Below, one piece after another: positions 5,855-10,722 of a stretch of 10,722 nucleotides of DNA. The stretch comes from an uncultured Lachnospiraceae bacterium (lineage in GTDB: Bacteria > Bacillota_A > Clostridia > Lachnospirales > Lachnospiraceae). The notes below the pieces were generated by a model. That model had not been told where the DNA came from. It saw only the letters and a list, made by a program, of their open reading frames with translations, and searched no databases. A program made the position numbers and the translations under genes. The DNA lies in contig CADBNG010000200.1 of assembly GCA_902795985.1 (NCBI GenBank), positions 1-10,722 of the forward strand, read 5' to 3'. Position 1 is the stretch's first letter. Every line of letters starts with the position of its first letter.

Positions 5855-7624
5855 TTATTCCGGGAACATATCCAAAAAGGTCTGAGTATCCCCGTCCACG
5901 ATTCCGAGATCCGTTATGATAAGGCCGGGCCGGACGGGCAGCGCCAGAAGAGAAACGGTCACAACAGGCGAAACATTGTCGCAGATCGATTTCATCGCCT
6001 GATCTGTTTTTTCGATCTCCGGCGCCAGCTCTTCGCACGGAAGGGTGCTCATGAGGCCGGCAACGGGCAGCGGCAGATTATAAAGCACCTTTCCTCCGGA
6101 AACGGCACAGATGCCGCCGCCGCATTCCTGCAGCGTTTTGGCGCACAGGTACGCATCCTCGTAATTCCGGTAGATGACCGTCAGATTGTGGCTGTCATGG
6201 GAGACCGTGGAAGCAATGGCTCCTTCTTTGAGTCCGAAGTTCTTCAGTACCGCTATGGTCTTCGCGCCCGAGCCGAAGCGGTTCGCGATGCAGATATACT
6301 GAAGATCATCCCGCCCGGCAAGTCCGACAAAACCGTCTTCTGCCGGGAGTTCTTCAACGGAGCCCTTCAGCAATACTCCGCCCATGCTTACCAGAATGAG
6401 TGTGCGGACGGATGGACCGCTCCCTTTTGGAACACGCAGCCGGAAATCGTCCGGGGACGTCAGCTGGGGCAGATCCACCGTGTTGGGGAATGCTCTTCTT
6501 TCGGACTCCGGCTCCTGAAAAACGCACGTGCCTTCTCTTGCCGCCAGTTTTCCGCCAACCCATACCGCACAGGGTTTTTTTTCGAACGTCAGATCATCGG
6601 TAAGCTGCATATCCGCAAGATAACCGGGAGCCAGGGCGCCGAGATCCTCAAAGCCGTACTCCCTGGCCGCGTTCAGCGTTGCCATTTTCACCACGTCCGC
6701 CGGGTCGAGTCCGCCGCGGATCGTCTGGGAGACGACCGAGTTCATATGGCCGCAGTTCATCAGATTGGCTGCGTGGACATCATCGGTACAGAAGGAAACA
6801 AAGTCCAGCGCTCTCACGCCATCCAGCCCGGGCAGCAGTCTGTTCAGGAAATTGCCCGTCTGCGTCGCCCGGAGGTTGATATGATAGCCGCTGCGCAGTT
6901 TCTCGCGCAGTTCTTCCGCGGACGCGCTCTCGTGATCGCTCATGGGCCCGCCAAGCCGGTAGGCTGCGATCTCCTTACCGGCAATGCCGGGAGCATGGCC
7001 CTGCAGGAACAGTCCCCGCGAGAGTCCCTCGTCAATAATGGAGCGCATGCGGTCCGCATCACGGATCACGCCCTTATAATCCATAAGCTCCGCAATGCCC
7101 ACAACGCCTTCCAGATCCAGCAGGGAACCGATCTCCTTTGCCGTGAAGACGGCCCCGGTGCTTTCCAGGCCGGGAACGGCCGGGACGCAGGACGGAGCCA
7201 GAACATAGTGCCGCAGCGGGCAGCGGCGGCCATTTTCAAGCATCAGTTCAATACCGGGGATTCCCATGACATTGCCGATCTCATGAGGATCGGTGAATAC
7301 GCAGGTCGTGCCCCAGGTCACCGCTTCGCGGCCGAAGTATTCCGGCAGCATCATGGAGCTTTCCACATGCATATGCGCGTCGATGAATCCCGGAAGAAGG
7401 TACCGCCCTCCTCCGTCCACGGTTTCACGGGAGGGGAGCCGCAGCTTCTCCCCGTTCGCGCGCACCCGTACGATTCTCCCGTCCAGCACGTCGACGGAAG
7501 CGGGATAGATCTCGGCAGTGATGGTGTTGACGAGCTGTACATTTTCAATACTCAGGTCGCACGGGATCTGCTGAATGGCCGCCTTTATAAGACGGCCCCT
7601 GTCCGGTTTTTCTTTCGTTCTCAT
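5855..7624 (-). CDS. ade: Adenine deaminase (divergent)
   Basis: A 589-residue amidohydrolase converting adenine to hypoxanthine and ammonia, full length for the family. Seen motifs: PGFIDAHMHVESS with the metal ligands His84 and His86, TDPHEIGNV near 111-119, GIAELMDYKGVI with Glu179, GHAPGI with His210, SDHE at 229-232, and CTDD near 279-282 followed by GHMNS. The C-terminal adenine deaminase domain (about 400-589) ends with the typical LALPV and TDLGIVDGD. The usual REGS element after SDHE is replaced by LRATQTG (251-257), so specificity may be shifted. The ATG at 7624 is chosen because it lies 20 bases after the zinc-ribbon gene, behind AGAGGG. It is the last gene of the molybdenum-hydroxylase operon, where hypoxanthine could feed the hydroxylase. 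No clear terminator follows. Confidence 0.88.
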   Translation of the reverse strand: MRTKEKPDRGRLIKAAIQQIPCDLSIENVQLVNTITAEIYPASVDVLDGRIVRVRANGEKLRLPSRETVDGGGRYLLPGFIDAHMHVESSMMLPEYFGREAVTWGTTCVFTDPHEIGNVMGIPGIELMLENGRRCPLRHYVLAPSCVPAVPGLESTGAVFTAKEIGSLLDLEGVVGIAELMDYKGVIRDADRMRSIIDEGLSRGLFLQGHAPGIAGKEIAAYRLGGPMSDHESASAEELREKLRSGYHINLRATQTGNFLNRLLPGLDGVRALDFVSFCTDDVHAANLMNCGHMNSVVSQTIRGGLDPADVVKMATLNAAREYGFEDLGALAPGYLADMQLTDDLTFEKKPCAVWVGGKLAAREGTCVFQEPESERRAFPNTVDLPQLTSPDDFRLRVPKGSGPSVRTLILVSMGGVLLKGSVEELPAEDGFVGLAGRDDLQYICIANRFGSGAKTIAVLKNFGLKEGAIASTVSHDSHNLTVIYRNYEDAYLCAKTLQECGGGICAVSGGKVLYNLPLPVAGLMSTLPCEELAPEIEKTDQAMKSICDNVSPVVTVSLLALPVRPGLIITDLGIVDGDTQTFLDMFPE

Positions 7625-7644
7625 TGTCACTGTCCCTCTGGAGG

Positions 7645-7836
7645 CTACTTCTCTTCCAGCTGTGTCTCCACTTCGACCATTTTTCCTTCCGCCAGTTCTT
7701 TCGGCACGAAGACACGGCCGCATTTCGGACAGCGGGGAAGCTTCGCGCTGAAATTCAGGGAAAGATAGTCAAAGACGACGTTCTGTTCCGTCAGCTCCTG
7801 CCGGCACTTGCGGCAGATCCATTTTTCATCTCCCAT
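7645..7836 (-). CDS. Small two-CxxC zinc-ribbon/redox protein of the Mo-hydroxylase cluster
   Basis: A 63-residue protein with two CxxC knuckles, Cys8/Cys11 (WICRKC) and Cys36/Cys39 (RCPKCG), which should bind one zinc or an iron centre. The tail VFVPKELAEGKMVEVETQLEEK matches small proteins that I know only from molybdenum-hydroxylase clusters, of the type named after Desulfovibrio DVU_1557. Its function is unknown; electron transfer or help in enzyme assembly is plausible. Its ATG overlaps the stop of the upstream oxidoreductase by one base (TGATG, 7838-7834), so it depends on translation of that gene. It is too short to judge by homology from sequence alone, but the knuckles and the context agree. 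Confidence 0.82.
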   Translation of the reverse strand: MGDEKWICRKCRQELTEQNVVFDYLSLNFSAKLPRCPKCGRVFVPKELAEGKMVEVETQLEEK

Positions 7837-10103
7837 CAGTGCTCCTCCTCGCGGATCGACATCCGATGCGCATAGACTTCTCGAACCCGGAACGTCTCCC
7901 CTTCCTGCCGGTATTTCACCCAGCAGGTGATATATTCGCCCGGAAGCCGGCAGAGGATCTCGCCCTGTTCGTTTTCAAAGCCTTCCAGGGCTTCTTCGTT
8001 CTGCCAGATGGTCTGCTTCACGTCACGCAGCGGGATCAGCAGACGCTCCATATCTTTCTGAACCTCTTCCGGGATCTCCAGCGGAAGGTCTTCCCAGGGC
8101 TCCCGTTCGGGAGCAAAGGATTCGTTCCAGTATTTCTCCATCAGGGTCTTTTTCACCATAAGATTATTCTCATGCTTTTCTTCCAGGGTGGCGGGCCTGC
8201 AGCCGCCTTCGTTCCGTCCGAAGACCAGATCCAGGATATGCCGGACCGGTTTCTGATGCGAAGCAAAGACCTCCGCACAGTTTACGCAGTATGTCAGGAA
8301 GGGCTCTTCCGTTTCCGCGCAGCGTTTTTCCGCCACTTCGTCATAGAAGGACGGATTCGCCAGCTGGATGTGGCCTCCGAATCCGCAGCATCTTCCGGCA
8401 CTGTCGTAATCTGTAAGCTCCATGCCGGTCTCTTTTGCCAGCTCCCGGACGGCCGACTTCACCCCGCCCAGCCCGTAGGCTGCGCACGGATCAAAGACGG
8501 CCAGTTTCTGAGGCGCGCCTTCCGGCAGGTCCAGTTTTCCTTCCCGCACGCCTTTTTCCAGTACTTCGTAAAGAGAAATCAGCGGAACCTCAGGCAGGAA
8601 ACGAGCGAAAGTCCTCTGACAGCTTGCGCAGGCGTAAATAACAGCCGGCGATCCCAGCCGCTCCCAGTCTTCCCTCATCTGTTCGATCCGCTGCGCAAAA
8701 CGATCTGCTTCCCCGGCCCACAGCGCGGGCACGCCGCAGCAGCCCAGCCAGATGCCGGTCCGGTCGTTTATGGAAAGCAGCGCTTCATACGAGCGCAGGG
8801 TATACTGCGGATCGGCACCTCCCAAGCGGCAGCCCGGGAAGAAAAGCGCCTGTGTTTCCGATTCCTCAAAGCCCGGAGCGGGACGAAGCAGTGCCGAATC
8901 CGAAACAGCCTGTTCCATCTCCTTCAGCCAGTACCCGTGAAAGGCCGGCGGATACAGTTTGCTGTCCACACGGTCTTTCCGTGACAGCTCGAACAGCCCG
9001 CCGACGTCCACACCTTCCTCACAGACCCGCGCGCAGTGGCCGCACAGGTTGCAGGACCAGGTCTGCCGGGTAATGCAGGCGGAGCTGACCGAATTACGGG
9101 TCTGTCCGTCCTGGGCCACGTCAATGGCGATGCGCGGCGGCTTTTTCTTGAATTTTGTAAGCAGATCGCAGCTTTTGAAGCATTCCTCACAGTCGCACTG
9201 CATGCAGCGGTCCGCTTCCTCTGCTGCCTCTTCTTTCGTATAAACATCTCCGGAAGGAATGACATGCGCTTTGGGCTGCTCTCCGTTATGCGGGACATTC
9301 CGGGCGCATTCCGTCTTTTCCCAGTTCACGGCGGCATAGGATGGATTCCCGGTCTGAATCCAGGATTCCATGGCCTTGGCGACGTCCAGGACATGCGCCA
9401 TACCCCCGATCAGGGAAAGGCCGGCCATCTCGCCGCTTAAGAAGACTTTCGGCTCAGCCGTCGTGCCCAGTTCCGGATCCCAGCCGGAAAGAAGGCCGAA
9501 ATCATTTCCGTCCTTTCCGGTCGCGAGAAAGACCGCGTCGAACTCCTTAAGCTGCGCCGGATCCGTGATCTCGCTTCCGAACCGGAAAGAGACCCCGCTG
9601 TCTGCGAACTTCCGGGTAAATTCTTCTTCAAAATCTGAAAACCGCTCATGCCGGCGGAGCGATCCGCCCCAGCCGCTGTCCTTTTCAAAAACAGTGACCG
9701 CGAACCGCTTGCGGCTCAGGTGCAGGGCACAGGCAAGGCCCACGCCCCCGGCTCCCACCACCGCGATTTTCTGCGGCAGGGATTCCAGCTGATAGGCCTT
9801 TCGCTCCGGCTTCCCCTTCTCGCGAAGGCAGGTCTTTTCCAGAAGACGGATCGCGATCGTCTCCTCTTTGAGGACGGTCTTCCTCTGACAGGCGGCCTCG
9901 CAGGGCGCCGGGCACAGCTCACTGATCACGACAGGAAAAGGCAGAGCCTTGTGCAGCTCCTGTGAAGCCGCACTCAGCCTGCCTTTCGACGCTTTTTTCA
10001 GAAATGTTTTGATGTCCAGATGGAAGGGGCAGGCGGCCGTACAGGTCGCCGGCTCCCCGTTATAACATTTTTCCGTGAACGCAAATGCGTCTTCCCGTTT
10101 CAA
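7836..10103 (-). CDS. Fe-S/FAD oxidoreductase fused to dicluster and HdrB-like CCG domains
   Basis: A 755-residue electron-transfer protein. Residues 10-90 are a GltD-type N-terminus with Cys13, 21, 25, 64, 68 and 72 (likely two [4Fe-4S]). Residues 113-250 are an FAD fold with GAGGVG at 117-122 and acidic Glu140. The second, NAD(P)H-binding Rossmann unit of GltD is absent. Cys300, 303, 305, 308, 312 and Cys343, 351, 354, 357, 361 form a dicluster-ferredoxin-like region. Two CCG domains follow, with Cys425, 455, 456, 492, 495 and Cys540, 572, 573, 606, 609, as in HdrB and LutA. A tail of about 100 residues has no recognised domain. It probably carries electrons to or from the molybdenum hydroxylase encoded 43 bases upstream. 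The start is TTG, fixed by AAGGAG seven bases before it; the longer ATG option at 10187 would overlap the hydroxylase gene and lacks such a site. Confidence 0.87.
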   Translation of the reverse strand: MKREDAFAFTEKCYNGEPATCTAACPFHLDIKTFLKKASKGRLSAASQELHKALPFPVVISELCPAPCEAACQRKTVLKEETIAIRLLEKTCLREKGKPERKAYQLESLPQKIAVVGAGGVGLACALHLSRKRFAVTVFEKDSGWGGSLRRHERFSDFEEEFTRKFADSGVSFRFGSEITDPAQLKEFDAVFLATGKDGNDFGLLSGWDPELGTTAEPKVFLSGEMAGLSLIGGMAHVLDVAKAMESWIQTGNPSYAAVNWEKTECARNVPHNGEQPKAHVIPSGDVYTKEEAAEEADRCMQCDCEECFKSCDLLTKFKKKPPRIAIDVAQDGQTRNSVSSACITRQTWSCNLCGHCARVCEEGVDVGGLFELSRKDRVDSKLYPPAFHGYWLKEMEQAVSDSALLRPAPGFEESETQALFFPGCRLGGADPQYTLRSYEALLSINDRTGIWLGCCGVPALWAGEADRFAQRIEQMREDWERLGSPAVIYACASCQRTFARFLPEVPLISLYEVLEKGVREGKLDLPEGAPQKLAVFDPCAAYGLGGVKSAVRELAKETGMELTDYDSAGRCCGFGGHIQLANPSFYDEVAEKRCAETEEPFLTYCVNCAEVFASHQKPVRHILDLVFGRNEGGCRPATLEEKHENNLMVKKTLMEKYWNESFAPEREPWEDLPLEIPEEVQKDMERLLIPLRDVKQTIWQNEEALEGFENEQGEILCRLPGEYITCWVKYRQEGETFRVREVYAHRMSIREEEH

Positions 10104-10110
10104 TACTCCT

Positions 10111-10116
10111 CTCCTT
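10111..10116 (-). promoter_or_regulatory. Ribosome binding site fixing a TTG start
   Basis: AAGGAG (10116-10111) lies seven bases before TTG (10103-10101), in the 43-base gap after the hydroxylase gene. It decides the start of the long oxidoreductase: the conserved reading KREDAFAFTEKC begins right after it, while upstream residues are Arg/Ser-rich and look non-coding. Confidence 0.85.
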
Positions 10117-10146
10117 CTACTGCCGCAGTGGACGGATCCGCCCGGC

Positions 10147-10722
10147 TCAGATCGGGTTCTCGCGGATGAACTCCAGCTCGTCCTCAAATTCCGTACCGAA
10201 GAAGTACTTCGGCGGTGTCAGATCTTCGCCGTTCTGAAGCTTATCCCATGCTGCCTTCACCTTCTTCGGCGTTGCGGGCAGATCGTAGATCCGGACGCCG
10301 CAGGCGTTGTTGATCGCGTTGATGATGGGCATATGCGTGCAGGCCTGGAAGACTTCCGCCGCTCCGCCGGAACCGAACGGTCCTTCCGCGCGCGGGTTGT
10401 CCTCGTAATACTCAATCCGGATATCATCCGGAACATCCGTACAGGTCGGCACACCGCAGTAGGCGATGTTGTTCGCGCGGTCGGAAGCATCGTAATCCTC
10501 GCTCAGCGCGAAACCGATGCCGTGGGAGATACGGCCGTATGCCTGTCCGTCGATGGACAGCCGGTTTCCGACCTTTCCGATATCCACGGCCTGGGCGAAC
10601 TTCAGGACTTTCGTCTTTCCGGTATTTACATCGACCTCGACCAGTGCGCAGGCCACGCCGTAGGTGTAAGTCGAGAAGCGGTTGCCTTCGCCGGTGTTCG
10701 GATCCTGGGCGGGATCATAGCC
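10147..10722 (-). CDS. Molybdopterin-dependent aldehyde/xanthine oxidoreductase, catalytic subunit (C-terminal part)
   Basis: The last 191 residues of a large molybdenum hydroxylase; the reading frame stays open to the window edge, so the start is outside. Seen features are TYTYGVACALVEVDVNTGK, the Gln/Gly segment DGQAYGRISHGIGFALSEDY, the DVPDDI turn and GPFGSGGAAEV, whose Glu (codon 10356-10354) sits where the catalytic Glu of the family lies (usual form GxKGxGE). The ending INAINNACGVRIYDLPATPKKV is close to the Desulfovibrio aldehyde oxidoreductase (MOP) branch. The enzyme adds water-derived oxygen to an aldehyde or N-heterocycle at a Mo-cytosine-dinucleotide or similar cofactor. The neighbouring adenine deaminase speaks for a purine, the C-terminus for an aldehyde; the window cannot decide. 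It is the first visible gene of the operon. Confidence 0.9.
   Translation of the reverse strand, partial: GYDPAQDPNTGEGNRFSTYTYGVACALVEVDVNTGKTKVLKFAQAVDIGKVGNRLSIDGQAYGRISHGIGFALSEDYDASDRANNIAYCGVPTCTDVPDDIRIEYYEDNPRAEGPFGSGGAAEVFQACTHMPIINAINNACGVRIYDLPATPKKVKAAWDKLQNGEDLTPPKYFFGTEFEDELEFIRENPI

Noticed and set aside
7625..7644. Purine riboswitch in front of the adenine deaminase gene
   Set aside because: Only 20 bases separate the gene from the preceding stop codon, far too few for an aptamer.
6188..7768. 526-codon plus-strand open frame
   Set aside because: It mirrors the adenine deaminase gene; open antisense frames are common in GC-rich genes. The product has no recognisable motif.
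7839..8984. 381-codon plus-strand open frame
   Set aside because: It is antisense to the Fe-S/FAD oxidoreductase, whose Cys motifs and CCG domains are clearly real.
7836..10722. Selenocysteine (in-frame TGA) in the hydroxylase cluster
   Set aside because: Both visible reading frames run without an internal TGA, so nothing in the window supports selenocysteine insertion.

Overview
The window looks like a chromosomal segment of an anaerobic, moderately GC-rich Firmicute of the class Clostridia, probably a gut or rumen Lachnospiraceae-like or Christensenellales-like lineage. The reasons are strong AGGAGG-type ribosome binding sites, tightly packed genes with ATGA/TGATG junctions, a GH25 lipoprotein, a TIR/beta-propeller gene of a kind common in these bacteria, and an oxygen-sensitive molybdenum hydroxylase cluster. 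The genus cannot be fixed from the sequence alone. Every gene I can support is on the minus strand, so transcription runs from high to low coordinates.

Right part (10722 to 5855): one operon. It begins with the C-terminus of a molybdopterin-dependent aldehyde/xanthine oxidoreductase that enters from beyond the window edge. Next is a 755-residue fusion with a GltD-like Fe-S/FAD module, a dicluster ferredoxin-like module and two HdrB-type CCG domains, started by TTG. A 63-residue zinc-ribbon protein overlaps it by one base (TGATG), and an adenine deaminase follows 20 bases later. Adenine deaminase makes hypoxanthine, which a molybdenum hydroxylase could oxidise, so a purine-degrading module with its own electron-transfer protein is a reasonable inference. 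The visible hydroxylase tail, however, also resembles the aldehyde oxidoreductase branch.

Middle part (5763 to 2314): a TIR plus beta-propeller gene broken by two single-base shifts that cancel each other; a plant-esterase-like alpha/beta hydrolase; and a two-gene operon of a membrane-anchored MerR regulator and a YbjQ-family protein. In front of the MerR gene lies a textbook MerR-type promoter (TTGACC, 19-base spacer holding a 7-bp dyad, TATAAA), which implies autoregulation and induction by twisting of the promoter. The operon ends in a strong hairpin terminator inside a dense cluster of hairpins (2119-2280).

Left part (2104 to 1): an extended -10 promoter drives an HD-domain phosphohydrolase and, through an ATGA overlap, a GH25 muramidase-like lipoprotein, ended by a clear terminator at 242-264. 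Bases 1-240 are AT-rich, carry no gene, and hold a 19-base direct repeat and a nested inverted repeat. They may be the edge of a repeat or mobile element.
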